Shown one piece after another: positions 28,337 through 36,928 of a stretch of 64,000 nt of DNA (position 1 is the first letter of the stretch; the number at the start of each line of letters is the position of its first letter). The notes below the pieces were generated by a model that had not been told where the DNA came from, did not search any database, and worked only from the letters and a program-made list of their open reading frames with translations. The DNA is from Sphingomonas piscis (GTDB lineage: Bacteria; Pseudomonadota; Alphaproteobacteria; Sphingomonadales; Sphingomonadaceae), in the NCBI RefSeq assembly GCF_011300455.1, contig NZ_CP049869.1, forward strand, positions 2,631,501 to 2,695,500, given 5' to 3'. The position numbers and the translations under genes are program-made.

Positions 28337-28933
28337 ATGGCATCCCGCGAAATCGAAGCGCTTGCGAACGCATTGGCCAGACTCCCGGGACTAGGCCCGC
28401 GCTCGGCGCGCCGTGCCGTCCTGCATCTAATGAAGAAGCGCGAGAATGCCCTGCAGCCCTTGCTAGCGGCGCTCCAGACCGTTTCGGAGAAGCTCTCCAC
28501 CTGCTCAACCTGCGGCAATGTCGACACGTCCGACCCCTGCAGCATCTGCGCCGACCCGCGCCGTGACGAGACCATGCTTTGCGTGGTCGAGGAAGTGTCC
28601 GACCTCTGGGCGCTTGATCGCTCCCGCCTTTTTCCCGGTCGCTACCATGTGCTTGGCGGCCGCCTCTCCGCGCTGGAGGGTGTGCGGCCCGAAGACCTCA
28701 CCATCGATCGCCTCGTCGCCCGTGTGTCGAACGGCGGCACCGACGAGGTCGTTCTCGCCATGAATGCGACCCTGGAAGGCCAGACCACCGCCCATTACGT
28801 CGCGGAGCGGCTCGAGAAATTTCCCGTTCGACTCAGCCAGTTGGCGCATGGACTTCCCGTCGGCGGTGAACTCGACTATCTGGACGAAGGTACGCTGGCG
28901 CAGGCCCTGCGCGCACGCCGCCCGGTTGCTTGA
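28337..28933 (+). CDS. recR: recombination mediator RecR
   Basis: Acts with RecF and RecO to load RecA at single-strand gaps. 198 residues. The helix-hairpin-helix region is [20 protein letters not shown], followed by a four-Cys zinc finger ([21 protein letters not shown]) and the Toprim domain ([18 protein letters not shown]... [18 protein letters not shown]). ATG 28337 gives the standard N-terminus. It is divergent from fmt and is followed by def. Confidence 0.96.
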   Translation: MASREIEALANALARLPGLGPRSARRAVLHLMKKRENALQPLLAALQTVSEKLSTCSTCGNVDTSDPCSICADPRRDETMLCVVEEVSDLWALDRSRLFPGRYHVLGGRLSALEGVRPEDLTIDRLVARVSNGGTDEVVLAMNATLEGQTTAHYVAERLEKFPVRLSQLAHGLPVGGELDYLDEGTLAQALRARRPVA

Positions 28934-28964
28934 ACCAAACCGTTCAAAAGCCTAAATAAAGCGC

Positions 28965-29504
28965 ATGGCCATTCTCCCCATCGTCGAAGTCCCCGATCCG
29001 CGCCTGCGGCAGATCTCCAAGCCTGTGGAGCAGGTGGACGAGGAGATTCGCACTCTCGTGCGCGATATGTTCGAGACGATGTACGACGCACCGGGCATTG
29101 GCATCGCCGCCATCCAGGTCGGCGTTCCCAAACGCATCCTGGTGATCGATCTTCAGGAGCCGGAGGAAGAGGGCGGTGAACCGGTCAAGGCACCGCGAAT
29201 CTTCATCAACCCGGAAATCCTGACCGCGTCGGAGCAGGAGGTCCCCTACAACGAGGGGTGCCTCTCCATCCCAGAGCAATATGCCGAGGTCGACCGCCCG
29301 GATCGCATTCGCGCGCGCTGGCTCGACGAGCATGGCAATGCCCACGAGGAAGAGATTGACGGCCTGCTAGCCGTCTGCCTGCAGCACGAGATGGACCATC
29401 TCAACGGCATCCTCTTCATCGACCACCTCTCCCGCTTGAAGCGCGAGATGGTGCTCAAGAAGCTTGCCAAGCAGCGGAAAGAACAAGGGAAAAAGGCGGC
29501 ATAG
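28965..29504 (+). CDS. def: peptide deformylase
   Basis: Removes the N-formyl group from new proteins, using Fe2+. 179 residues. The three class motifs are GIGIAAIQVG, EGCLSIPEQ (metal Cys) and HEMDHLNG (HExxH metal site with catalytic Glu). The basic C-terminal tail is normal for alphaproteobacteria. Its partner fmt lies nearby, divergent across recR. The def stop codon lies in the loop of a hairpin that forms a terminator for the opposite-strand gene. Confidence 0.97.
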   Translation: MAILPIVEVPDPRLRQISKPVEQVDEEIRTLVRDMFETMYDAPGIGIAAIQVGVPKRILVIDLQEPEEEGGEPVKAPRIFINPEILTASEQEVPYNEGCLSIPEQYAEVDRPDRIRARWLDEHGNAHEEEIDGLLAVCLQHEMDHLNGILFIDHLSRLKREMVLKKLAKQRKEQGKKAA

Positions 29505-29512
29505 ACCGCCTT
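29490..29512 (-). terminator. intrinsic terminator of the copper-type protein gene, inside the def 3' end
   Basis: On the minus strand AAGGCGG-TCTATG-CCGCCTT forms a perfect 7-base stem with a 6-base loop. With the two flanking T's it is followed by TTTTT. This is a standard rho-independent terminator just past the stop of the gene at 29521. On the plus strand no T-run follows, so it is not expected to terminate def. Confidence 0.75.
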
Positions 29513-29520
29513 CGTCCGGC

Positions 29521-29919
29521 TTAGACGGGCTCCACCACGGACAGCGCCGCATGCCGGCAGTCCGCCGCACACTCGCGGCACATCTGCGCGCACAGCTTGC
29601 AATGCTCATGGTCATGGCGCTCGCACTCGGCGGCGCACTCATCGCAGGCACGGGCGCATAGCTCCAGCAGCTCGCGAAGGATTTGCGGGTTTGATCCCGT
29701 CCGCCGAAGCCCCAGCCGCGCCGTCGCCTCACAGACATCCGATACGTCCAGGCACAGCCGAATGCACTGGGTCATGTCCATATTCTCGGCCGAACATGCA
29801 TCCGCGCAGCTCAGCGCCATCTTCGAACAATACATGGCATGGTGCACGGCGTCGCCGAGCGGCTGATTGACGTGGCCGTCGACTAGCGGATGCAACCCGA
29901 TCATCTTTCGTACGGACAT
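29521..29919 (-). CDS. Cys-rich four-helix-bundle copper-binding protein (DUF326-like)
   Basis: 132 residues with many Cys and His in helical repeats: MYCSKMALSCADACSAEN, CIRLCLDVSDVCEAT, LCARACDECAAECERHDHEH and CKLCAQMCRECAADCRHA. This pattern, Cys spaced at three or four along helices, is that of the DUF326 / copper storage protein (Csp) family, which keeps Cu(I) in a four-helix bundle. No signal peptide, so it would act in the cytoplasm. Copper binding is inferred from the family. The neighbours are not metal genes. A terminator lies directly after its stop. Confidence 0.85.
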   Translation of the reverse strand: MSVRKMIGLHPLVDGHVNQPLGDAVHHAMYCSKMALSCADACSAENMDMTQCIRLCLDVSDVCEATARLGLRRTGSNPQILRELLELCARACDECAAECERHDHEHCKLCAQMCRECAADCRHAALSVVEPV

Positions 29920-30021
29920 GCGGTTCCTCTCTCGTTGTTGCGAACGTAGCGAAGCAGCTTGCTTCGAGTTCCTTTATGGTTTGCTTCGTCGCATGCACTG
30001 CTTCCGATAACAATTCCGCGC

Positions 30022-30050
30022 TTGAGAGGCGATGCAGTCGGGCCTACAGT
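30022..30050 (+). promoter_or_regulatory. putative rmuC promoter
   Basis: TTGAGA (30022-30027) and TACAGT (30045-30050) with a 17-base spacer. The -10 element overlaps the first bases of the LexA box, the arrangement expected for an SOS-repressed promoter. Confidence 0.5.
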
Positions 30051-30063
30051 TCCCATTCTGTTC
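30049..30063 (+). promoter_or_regulatory. LexA (SOS) box of rmuC
   Basis: GTTC-CCATTCT-GTTC, an exact GTTC-N7-GTTC match, two bases before the ribosome-binding site of rmuC (GGGAGG, 30065-30070). It is the second perfect LexA box in the window, the first being that of lexA itself. Confidence 0.82.
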
Positions 30064-30076
30064 CGGGAGGCGAATG

Positions 30077-31450
30077 ATGGACGCGGTGGGGATGTTGGTC
30101 GCGCTTGTGGCGCTTGGACTCGGCGCCCTGATCGGTTTCCTCATTGCCAGTCGTCAGGCCGCGGCCGCCAAGCAAGTCACCGAAAGCCTTCGCTTGCAGC
30201 TCGACGGAGTGGGCCGGGAGCGGGAGAGCGCGTTTCAGGAACTCGGCGCCCTGCGGAATGCCCACAGCGAGGCACAGGCGAAGCTAGCCGCACTGCAGGC
30301 GGCTCAGCAGGAGCGCGAACGCGGCTTTGAGCAGCAGATTGCCTCGCTCGAAAAGGCCAAGGAAACCCTCGTCGTCCAATTTCGGGAGATTGGCGACAAG
30401 CTCCTCGAAAAGGCTCAGAGCGACTTTCTTGCCAAAGCCGATGACCGCCTCGCCAAGGCGGACAAGGAACAGACCGCAAAGCTCCAACAACTGCTGCAAC
30501 CGGTCGAATCTACCCTCAAGCGCTACGAGGAAGGACTGCAGCGGGTCGAGAAAGATCGGATCGACAGCTATGCGGGCCTGCGGGAGCAAGTCGAACTGGT
30601 GCGCGCAGGGCAGGGGCAAGTGCGCGACGAGGCGCGCCGCCTGGTCACCGCGCTGACGTCATCGCCCAAGCAGCGGGGCCGCTGGGGCGAGCGGAGCCTT
30701 CAGAACGTGCTGGTCCAGGCTGGGCTGGTCGAAGGCATCGACTTCAACATGGAGGTGTCGACCGACGGCGAAGAGGGACGCCTGCGCCCCGACGCGATCG
30801 TCAACCTGCCGCAGGGCCGCAAGCTGGTGATCGACGCTAAATGCTCATTGAATGCTTATCTCGACGCCTGCGACGAGGTGGACGACGACAGGCGCACGGC
30901 CTGCTTCAAGGCGCACCTCGCCTCCGTCCTCCGCCACGCCCAGCAGCTCGGGAGCAAAAACTACTGGGCGCAGTTCGGTGACGCCGCCGATTTCGTCATC
31001 ATGTACATCCCCGGCGAACACTTTTTATCCGCCGCGCTTGAGCAGGACGAGCAGCTTTGGGAAAAAGCGTTCAAAGACAAGGTGCTGCTGGCTACTCCTA
31101 CGAACCTGGTCGCAATTGCCCGCACGGTGGCCAGCGTCTGGCGGCAGGAGCGGCTCGCGGAGGCTGCCGAGGAAATCGCAAGCATAGGCAAGGAGCTCCA
31201 CTCCCGAATCGCGACCATGGCGGACCACATCGCGCGCATGGGAAAAAATCTCGCGACAGCAAACACGGCCTACAACCAAATGGTCGGAAGCTTTGAAAGT
31301 CAGGTTCTCACGCAGGCTCGCCGATTCGAAGGATTGGGTGCGGGGAGCGCCAAGGAAGCAGTCTCACCGCCCATGATGGAGGCTGCGCCTCGTCCTCTCA
31401 CGAAGCTCGTAGGGCCATCCGGGAACTCGCCTGCGGCGAACGAAGAGTGA
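30077..31450 (+). CDS. rmuC: DNA recombination protein RmuC
   Basis: Nuclease-like protein that limits DNA inversion and rearrangement. 457 residues. One N-terminal anchor helix (MLVALVALGLGALIGFLIAS) is followed by a long coiled coil (about residues 30-170) and a RmuC/restriction-endonuclease-like domain with QRGRWGERSLQNVL, GRKLVIDAKCSLNAYL (acidic/Lys core) and VIMYIPGEHFLSAAL. ATG 30077 is six bases from GGGAGG; ATG 30074 is also possible. A frame open from 30032 would include the LexA box and is unlikely to be the start. SOS control is predicted by the operator upstream. Confidence 0.93.
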   Translation: MDAVGMLVALVALGLGALIGFLIASRQAAAAKQVTESLRLQLDGVGRERESAFQELGALRNAHSEAQAKLAALQAAQQERERGFEQQIASLEKAKETLVVQFREIGDKLLEKAQSDFLAKADDRLAKADKEQTAKLQQLLQPVESTLKRYEEGLQRVEKDRIDSYAGLREQVELVRAGQGQVRDEARRLVTALTSSPKQRGRWGERSLQNVLVQAGLVEGIDFNMEVSTDGEEGRLRPDAIVNLPQGRKLVIDAKCSLNAYLDACDEVDDDRRTACFKAHLASVLRHAQQLGSKNYWAQFGDAADFVIMYIPGEHFLSAALEQDEQLWEKAFKDKVLLATPTNLVAIARTVASVWRQERLAEAAEEIASIGKELHSRIATMADHIARMGKNLATANTAYNQMVGSFESQVLTQARRFEGLGAGSAKEAVSPPMMEAAPRPLTKLVGPSGNSPAANEE

Positions 31451-31596
31451 ACAATCTTACTTGCATTTCTTCCGCCTCAGCGTAGCATCGGGAGGTCGGC
31501 ATAACGCTTGTAATTTGCTCTCGAAGAAGAGCCCCTCAGATGGGCCGGGTGACAGAGCACACACAGCTTCTTGTCGGCATAACGAAGGAGGAAGTC

Positions 31597-31758
31597 GTGG
31601 GCTATGCCTTGATGTCCTCTGAGCCGACGCCTCTCAGTAAGTGGGCGGTCGCTATCCTCGATGAGAAGGGGATGATTAAGCGCCGTTTGCCCTGTGAGTG
31701 CGAGACTGAGTCTGAGGCTCGCAAGTACGCCGAGACGTACGAGCGCCTCTTCGGATAG
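31597..31758 (+). CDS. small hypothetical protein
   Basis: Predicted 53-residue soluble protein ending SEARKYAETYERLFG, with the core SKWAVAILDEKGMIKRRLP. I chose GTG 31597 because a perfect ribosome site AAGGAGG (31585-31591) lies five bases upstream; the same frame is open from ATG 31540, which would give 72 residues. Composition is less GC-rich than neighbouring genes. I do not recognise the family. A good terminator hairpin follows within ten bases of the stop, which supports a real transcript ending here. Confidence 0.5.
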   Translation: MGYALMSSEPTPLSKWAVAILDEKGMIKRRLPCECETESEARKYAETYERLFG

Positions 31759-31766
31759 CAGAGGGG

Positions 31767-31800
31767 GGTCGGGGCTCTCGGGTCCCGGCCTTTCTCATTT
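31767..31800 (+). terminator. probable intrinsic terminator after the small gene
   Basis: GGTCGGG (31767-31773) pairs with CCCGGCC (31784-31790), with one G-U pair and a 10-base loop, followed by TTTCTCATTTT. It ends plus-strand transcription from the rmuC side before the convergent lipoprotein gene. Confidence 0.55.
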
Positions 31801-31807
31801 TGCAACT

Positions 31808-32494
31808 TTAGTAGCCCCGCCTTAGCTCGATCCGACCGTTGGGATTGCTCAGCGTCAGGCGGTCGCCACCCTGCCAGTCGGCGATGACCGGCTGCGACAA
31901 GATGCCGAGTCCCTGGTTTTCGAAGCTCATTGCCGGTTCGGCGCAGGCCATCCGAGTCGCCGCAAGGTTGCTGACGCTGACGGTGGCCCCGCGCTGGAGA
32001 TAGCGGCCGCCGGCCGAGTTGCAGCCGAACTTCACGCCGATCCGGTCGTCGGCATCGAAGCGCACGTAATATTCGCCGGCGGGCGGTGTCGACCGTCCAT
32101 TGACCGCCGCCACTCGCCAACTGCTGCCGGCAAGGCTGGCCGACGCAATCGGATCGCCGCCGCAGCCGTTGAATTGGCGACCGTCGACACTGACCTGGAC
32201 CTTGTCCGGATAGGTGCGGTCGCTCATGCCGTCGCTGCACTGCGCATGGATGATGTTCACGCCGATCCTAGGGGTCTGGTAGATCTCGCCCGCAACACCG
32301 TGGATGACGCGGGGTAGGGGTTGGCGGACCTGCGCACCATCGGCGGGAATGAAGGCGATCTCCCGGTCGTCGATCACTAGCGACCAGAAGGGCTCCGTTC
32401 CGACGGCGCGGTACGGAGCCGGCGGCGGCGGCGGTGCCGGAAGGCAGGCGGTGAGCGCGGCGGCAAGCGCGGCGGGAACGATGATACGCAGCAT
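31808..32494 (-). CDS. lipoprotein with COG3650-like and META (HslJ) domains
   Basis: 228 residues. The N-terminus MLRIIVPAALAAALTAC is a lipoprotein signal ending in the lipobox LTAC, so the mature protein would be anchored by Cys17, followed by a Pro-rich linker. The first domain contains GTEPFWSLVIDDREIAF, typical of COG3650-type membrane proteins; the second (SLAGSSWRVAAVNGRSTPP ... GVKFGCNSAGGRYLQ) is a META domain as in HslJ. These are linked to envelope stress or heat-shock tolerance, but the role here is not known. It ends next to the terminator of the convergent small gene. Confidence 0.85.
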   Translation of the reverse strand: MLRIIVPAALAAALTACLPAPPPPPAPYRAVGTEPFWSLVIDDREIAFIPADGAQVRQPLPRVIHGVAGEIYQTPRIGVNIIHAQCSDGMSDRTYPDKVQVSVDGRQFNGCGGDPIASASLAGSSWRVAAVNGRSTPPAGEYYVRFDADDRIGVKFGCNSAGGRYLQRGATVSVSNLAATRMACAEPAMSFENQGLGILSQPVIADWQGGDRLTLSNPNGRIELRRGY

Positions 32495-32521
32495 AAGGGC
32501 AACCTCCTGGTCGTCCTTATC

Positions 32522-33319
32522 CTAGCGCCAGCTTGCCCGAACCTGAAAGGCCATCACCGCCGCAGCGATTGCCGCGTTCAGGCTGTCGGCCCGCCCCGAC
32601 ATCGAAATCTTCACCAAGAGGTCGCATTCCGGCTCGTAATCGGCGGGGAGCCCCTGCTGCTCATTGCCGATCAGCAAGAAGCAAGGCTTTTCGTAGGTAA
32701 CGCCGAGATAGTCATGCTCGGTTTTGAGGCTGGTGCCGACCAGCTGGCCTTCACCGTTCCGGAGCCAGGCCAGGAACTCCGGCCACCGTGCCGCGGCGAT
32801 TTGCTGCGTAAAAAGCGCTCCCATCGATGCGCGTACCGCCTCGACGGAGAAGGGGTCGGCGCAATCGTCGATCAGTATAAGCCCGCCAGCGCCGACCGCG
32901 TCGCCGGTGCGCAAAATGGTCCCGATATTTCCCGGGTCGCGAAGCGCCTGCGCCACCAGCCAGAGAGGAGAACGCCCGCGATCAACCTTGGCCAGCGCCA
33001 CGTCCGGCTGCCGGAAGGCGCCGAGCAGCATCTGCGGATTGTCCTTGCCGCTCATCTTCGTAAGGATCTCGGGCGTGGTCTCGATCACGTCGGCACCATT
33101 GGCCTCCGCGGCGGCGATGATCTCCTGGGCTAGCGGGTGAACTCCGCCAGCGCTGGAATAAGCAACGATCTCAGGAAGATGGCCCTCATCGCGCGCTTCG
33201 GCGATGATCCTCAGCCCCTCAGCTAGGAACAGGCCTTCACTGCGCCGCGCCTTCTTGTCGCGGAGGGAGCGGAGGCGTTTGACGGTGTCATTGGAAAAGG
33301 ACGTGATCTGCCGGGGCAT
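32522..33319 (-). CDS. TrmH/SpoU-family RNA 2'-O-methyltransferase
   Basis: 265 residues. An N-terminal substrate-binding domain (SNDTVKRLRSLRDKKARRSEG, LAEGLRIIAEA) is followed by the knotted SPOUT domain, with the three usual motifs: ALRDPGNIGTILRTGDAVGA, LIGNEQQGLP and VKISMSGRADSLNAAIAAAV. It uses S-adenosylmethionine to methylate a ribose in rRNA or tRNA; the exact target cannot be told. The ATG overlaps the HPr stop as TGATG, so it is the last gene of the chvI-to-HPr group. Confidence 0.93.
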   Translation of the reverse strand: MPRQITSFSNDTVKRLRSLRDKKARRSEGLFLAEGLRIIAEARDEGHLPEIVAYSSAGGVHPLAQEIIAAAEANGADVIETTPEILTKMSGKDNPQMLLGAFRQPDVALAKVDRGRSPLWLVAQALRDPGNIGTILRTGDAVGAGGLILIDDCADPFSVEAVRASMGALFTQQIAAARWPEFLAWLRNGEGQLVGTSLKTEHDYLGVTYEKPCFLLIGNEQQGLPADYEPECDLLVKISMSGRADSLNAAIAAAVMAFQVRASWR

Positions 33320-33591
33320 CAATCTTCCCCGAAGCGGTCCTCGACCAGGGTGACGAGCTGGGTCATGGCGTCGTCTGCACCGTCGCCTTCGGTGTGAATG
33401 ACGATGCTGTCGCCAAGCGCGGCGCCGAGCATCATCAGGCCCATGATCGAGGTGCCGCAGACGCGGTTGCCGTCCTTTTCGACCTCGACCTTGGCCGGCA
33501 GCTGGGCGGCAAGTCCGACGAACTTGGCACTGGCGCGCGCATGCAGGCCCCGCCGATTGGTGATCTCGACCTGACGGCTGAGCACGCTCAA
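33319..33591 (-). CDS. ptsH: phosphocarrier protein HPr of the regulatory PTS
   Basis: 90 residues. The phosphorylated His is in RRGLHARASAKFV and the HprK target Ser in VCGTSIMGLMMLGAAL. It receives phosphate from enzyme I at His and from HprK at Ser. The likely start is TTG 33591, overlapping the stop of the EIIA gene; GTG 33585 is an alternative. No sugar permease is adjacent, so the role is regulatory, as in other alphaproteobacteria. Confidence 0.93.
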   Translation of the reverse strand: MSVLSRQVEITNRRGLHARASAKFVGLAAQLPAKVEVEKDGNRVCGTSIMGLMMLGAALGDSIVIHTEGDGADDAMTQLVTLVEDRFGED

Positions 33592-34004
33592 GCCGCGGCT
33601 TCCCCGGCTTCGCCGAGAATCTCGGAAGCGACCGAGATGTATTTGCGGCCAGCCTCGCGGGCGGCGGCAACGGCGGCATGCACGCCCATCACCTTGCGGG
33701 CACCTTCGAGGCGGATCAGCATCGGCAGGTTGATGCCGGCGATCACCTCGATATTCTCGCTCTTCATCAGGCTGATGGCGAGGTTGGACGGCGTACCGCC
33801 GAACAGGTCGGTGAGGATGATCACGCCCTTGCCCTGATCCACTCGGCCGATCGCATCCGCGATGTCCTGTCGGCGAGCCTCCATGTCGTCTTCCGGCCCG
33901 ATGCAGATGCCTTCGATCGCGCCTTGCGGGCCGACCACATGTTCCATTGCGGTGATGAACTCGGCCGCCAGACGGCCGTGGGTCACCAGCACTAGTCCGA
34001 TCAT
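33588..34004 (-). CDS. PTS EIIA component, mannose/fructose-type (ManX-like)
   Basis: 138 residues. The N-terminus MIGLVLVTHGRLAAEFITAM has the phospho-accepting His (residue 9), then ILTDLFGGTPSNLAISLM and the tail EAGRKYISVASEIL. It lacks the EIIB and permease parts, so it most likely acts as a phosphorylation sensor. ATG 34004 is the natural start; the frame runs upstream through rapZ as an antisense-free overlap and is not coding there. It lies four bases from the rapZ stop. Confidence 0.92.
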   Translation of the reverse strand: MIGLVLVTHGRLAAEFITAMEHVVGPQGAIEGICIGPEDDMEARRQDIADAIGRVDQGKGVIILTDLFGGTPSNLAISLMKSENIEVIAGINLPMLIRLEGARKVMGVHAAVAAAREAGRKYISVASEILGEAGEAAA

Positions 34005-34008
34005 TCGT

Positions 34009-34908
34009 TCAACTCGCTTCCACTGGGGACCGCCGGTCGCCCTCGATCGTGTCGCGTGGCGGCGAGGGGAGGTCCCGGTGACGGACGTTCGGGGAAAAAC
34101 CCGCGCCGCGCAACCGCTCCGCCATCTCCACGGCTGCGGCGACGGACCTGTGCCGTCCCCCCGTGCAGCCGAACGCGACCGTGACGTAATTCTTACCCGC
34201 GGCCCAGTAGCGGGGAATCCAGTCGGTGAGAAGCGATTCCAGCCTGTCCACCGTGTCGCTCCAAGCGGGATCGGCAGCGACATAGTCTTGGACTGGGGCA
34301 TCCTCACCTGTGAGCGGCCGAAGATCGTCTACCCAGTGAGGGTTGGCAAGGAAGCGCAGGTCGAACACCAGGTCTGCGGTGCGGGCAATGCCGCGCGCGA
34401 AGCCGAACGACATAAGGGTTAGAACTGGCTGCTCGGCATCGGACCCATAGCGGCGGATCAGTTCTTCACGGAGGTCCGCCGGCGTAAGCTCGGTCGTATC
34501 GATGATGCTGTCCGCCGTGTGGCGGAGCGTCGCCGTCGATGCACGCTCCCGGGCGATGCCATCCTCCGCCGGGCGGTCTGGCGCCAACGGATGGCGCCGC
34601 CGGGTCGCGGCATAGCGACGAAGCAGTTCGTTGCCCGAGCAATCGATGTAGAGAAGCTCGGTGACGATGTTGGGGATGGCGTGGAGGCTGTCCCGAAGCG
34701 TAGCCGGATCGAACCCGCGGCTCCGGACGTCCATACCGATCGCCAGCCGTGCCCCGTCGGCGGCGCCGTCGACGAAACCGGAAACCAGGTTCAGAGGCAA
34801 ATTGTCCGCGCAGTCCCAGCCGAGATCCTCCAGCACGTCGAGCACCGTCGACTTGCCGGCTCCCGACATGCCGGTAACGAGAAGCAGTCGCGATCGCCGG
34901 CGTTCCAT
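34009..34908 (-). CDS. rapZ: RNase adapter protein RapZ
   Basis: Nucleotide-binding protein; in enterobacteria RapZ directs RNase E to the GlmZ small RNA and senses glucosamine-6-phosphate. 299 residues. Walker A: VTGMSGAGKSTVLDVLEDLG; then DNLPLNLV and the C-terminal region with FGCTGGRHRSVAAAVEMAERL, which holds the sugar-phosphate sensing site. The start overlaps the hprK stop (TGATG). In alphaproteobacteria it is kept beside HprK, EIIA and HPr; whether it has the same RNA role there is not established to my knowledge. Confidence 0.94.
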   Translation of the reverse strand: MERRRSRLLLVTGMSGAGKSTVLDVLEDLGWDCADNLPLNLVSGFVDGAADGARLAIGMDVRSRGFDPATLRDSLHAIPNIVTELLYIDCSGNELLRRYAATRRRHPLAPDRPAEDGIARERASTATLRHTADSIIDTTELTPADLREELIRRYGSDAEQPVLTLMSFGFARGIARTADLVFDLRFLANPHWVDDLRPLTGEDAPVQDYVAADPAWSDTVDRLESLLTDWIPRYWAAGKNYVTVAFGCTGGRHRSVAAAVEMAERLRGAGFSPNVRHRDLPSPPRDTIEGDRRSPVEAS

Positions 34909-35360
34909 CAGAACTTCCGACCGAAATGATCGAGTGCAATGGCGACCTTGGGAGCGGCCGAGGCGGTCCTGGCATCGATCCCGACCAGCGGGATCGCAAT
35001 GCCAAGAATCGGGCGTTCGCTGCTGTCGTCCGGCATTCGAACGACTTCGCCGGTAAGCTCCACCAGCAGGGCCACGGGAACGTCCGTGGCGTGCGGCATG
35101 TCGACGATGCCGAGGCCGCGGATCTCCAGCTTGCCGGCGATGGTGGGCGGGCAAGTTGAGATCAGTCGGTCGCCCTGGCGTTTGACGATGGTCTGGTCGT
35201 CGCTGACCAGTGTCCAGCCGCGATCGATCAGCTGCAGCGCCAGGTCCGATTTCCCCGCGCCAGACATTCCGGTGATGAGAACGGCGCGGCCATCCTTTGC
35301 AACCGTGCTGGCATGGATCGACTCGGATGAGAGCCGGGCGGCACCGGGCGCGCTGCTCAT
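34908..35360 (-). CDS. hprK: HPr kinase/phosphorylase, short form
   Basis: 150 residues, much shorter than the Gram-positive enzyme because only the C-terminal kinase domain is present, the standard form in alphaproteobacteria. Walker A is ITGMSGAGKSDLALQLIDRG, followed by LVSDDQTIV and the signature LEIRGLGIVDMP. It phosphorylates Ser of HPr and can remove it. It overlaps rapZ by one base and chvG by four, so the whole block is transcriptionally and translationally coupled. Confidence 0.94.
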   Translation of the reverse strand: MSSAPGAARLSSESIHASTVAKDGRAVLITGMSGAGKSDLALQLIDRGWTLVSDDQTIVKRQGDRLISTCPPTIAGKLEIRGLGIVDMPHATDVPVALLVELTGEVVRMPDDSSERPILGIAIPLVGIDARTASAAPKVAIALDHFGRKF

Positions 35361-36928
35361 GGTCGGTCTGCCGCAGGCAGCTTGATAGTGAAGCGAGCGC
35401 CTGAAGGCGCGTCATCGCGGTCCTGCACGTCGATCTCCCCGTCATGACCCTCGACAATCGCTCGGGCGATCGCAAGGCCAAGTCCCGAATGGCGTCCGAA
35501 GCTGTCGGCGTCAGGCCTCACCGAGTGGAACCGGTTAAAGATCGCTTCCCGGGCGTCGGCGGGGACACCCGGACCCTCATCGTCGATGCGTATGCGCACT
35601 TCCTCTCCGACGCGGGAGGCAACAATCTCAACCAGCCCGCCCGGCGGCGAGAAGCTGACGGCATTGTCGACCAGATTGTCGATCGCCCGGGCAAGCCGTT
35701 CGGGGCGACCCATCACCACGGCAGTGGAGCGGCGCGGCCGGGCAAAGGCGATCCTGGCATTGCCCTTTTCCCGTCGCACGTCCCAGCTGTTAACCAGTTG
35801 TTCGATCAAAGTGCCGAGGTCGACCACTTCGAACGTCGCGCGGGCAAGTTCCGCATCGGTGCGCGCTGCTTCACCGATGTCGCCGATCAGTCGGTCGAGC
35901 CGCAGGACATCCTGCTTGGCAACGGCCAGAAGCTGCTGACGAAGTTCCGGCTTTTCCACGCGGTCCAAGCTGTCGAGGGCGGAGCGGAGCGAGGCGATGG
36001 GGTTCTTGAGCTCGTGGGTGACGTCGGCCGCGAATGCCTCGATATTGTCGATCCGCTGGCGCAGCGACTGGCTCATGTCCGACACGGCGCGCGCAAGCAG
36101 GCCGATCTCGTCGCTGCGGGAGGGCAAGCGCGGAACCTTGACTTCCCGGGCACGCCCCAGCCGAACCCGCTGTGCCGCCAGCGCAAGCCTCCTCAGTGGC
36201 CGAACGATGGTTCGTGCAAGAAACAGGGACAAGAGAACGGACAGAAGGATGGAAAGTCCGAGCATCAGCAGCAGGGCGCGCCGCTGCTCCCGAACCGTGC
36301 GGGTGAAGTTGCGGTCGTTGGAGGTCGACAAGAGGACATAGCGACCCATTGGCTGCGCCGCGGAGAAGACTGGTGTCAGGTCGGGCGCGTTGCGGATCTG
36401 GTCGGCAACTTCGCCGGTCGAGCGGGCGCGCACCGCCTCTGGCCATGCGGTCAGCCGATCATTCACCGGCTCGGCGAAATCCTCATCGGCGATCGCGCCG
36501 ACCAGGGCGTTGAACCCGCGATCGAGTGCGCGCGCCACGCTTTTGGTCCAGGGTTGCTGTGCGGGGTCACGGAGCGCGTAGGTGGGCCCGGTCGTCTGCC
36601 AGCTGTCGGCGACCAGCGCGCCATCGGGGCCGTAGAGGCGAAGCCGGGCCTTGCTCGCTTGTGCAAGCGCGCCGAGCGCTTTCGGGCGCTCACTAGCGGG
36701 AACAAGAGTCAGTGCGCGGGCGGCGATCCCGAGTTGCAGGTTGGTCTGCGATTCCCGTTCGTCGCTCAGCTGATTCCGGAATGCATCGAGATAGAGGACG
36801 CTGGCGGCGAGCAGCACAAGCGTGAGAACGTTCACCGCGAGGATGCGGTGGGCAAGCGTCCATCGCCCCGACCAGCTTAGGTCGAGTCCCGGATCCTCAT
36901 TCGTCGTCGAAACGGTATCCGACGCCAT
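35357..36928 (-). CDS. chvG: sensor histidine kinase ChvG
   Basis: Partner of ChvI in a two-component system that senses envelope or acid stress in Rhizobiales. 523 residues: one N-terminal helix ([20 protein letters not shown]), a periplasmic sensor of about 200 residues, a second helix ([20 protein letters not shown]), a HAMP region, the phospho-accepting His in [17 protein letters not shown], and an ATPase domain with [19 protein letters not shown] and [18 protein letters not shown] chose ATG 36928, which overlaps the chvI 3' end by 32 bases; no better start is nearer. Confidence 0.93.
   Translation of the reverse strand: MASDTVSTTNEDPGLDLSWSGRWTLAHRILAVNVLTLVLLAASVLYLDAFRNQLSDERESQTNLQLGIAARALTLVPASERPKALGALAQASKARLRLYGPDGALVADSWQTTGPTYALRDPAQQPWTKSVARALDRGFNALVGAIADEDFAEPVNDRLTAWPEAVRARSTGEVADQIRNAPDLTPVFSAAQPMGRYVLLSTSNDRNFTRTVREQRRALLLMLGLSILLSVLLSLFLARTIVRPLRRLALAAQRVRLGRAREVKVPRLPSRSDEIGLLARAVSDMSQSLRQRIDNIEAFAADVTHELKNPIASLRSALDSLDRVEKPELRQQLLAVAKQDVLRLDRLIGDIGEAARTDAELARATFEVVDLGTLIEQLVNSWDVRREKGNARIAFARPRRSTAVVMGRPERLARAIDNLVDNAVSFSPPGGLVEIVASRVGEEVRIRIDDEGPGVPADAREAIFNRFHSVRPDADSFGRHSGLGLAIARAIVEGHDGEIDVQDRDDAPSGARFTIKLPAADRP

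Noticed and set aside
29923..29937. Third LexA box, GTTC-N7-GTTG, next to the Cys-rich gene
   Set aside because: One mismatch in the second half-site and no promoter context; kept out as chance similarity.
35444..36880. 478-codon frame opposite chvG
   Set aside because: Shadow of a well-supported histidine kinase with all kinase boxes.
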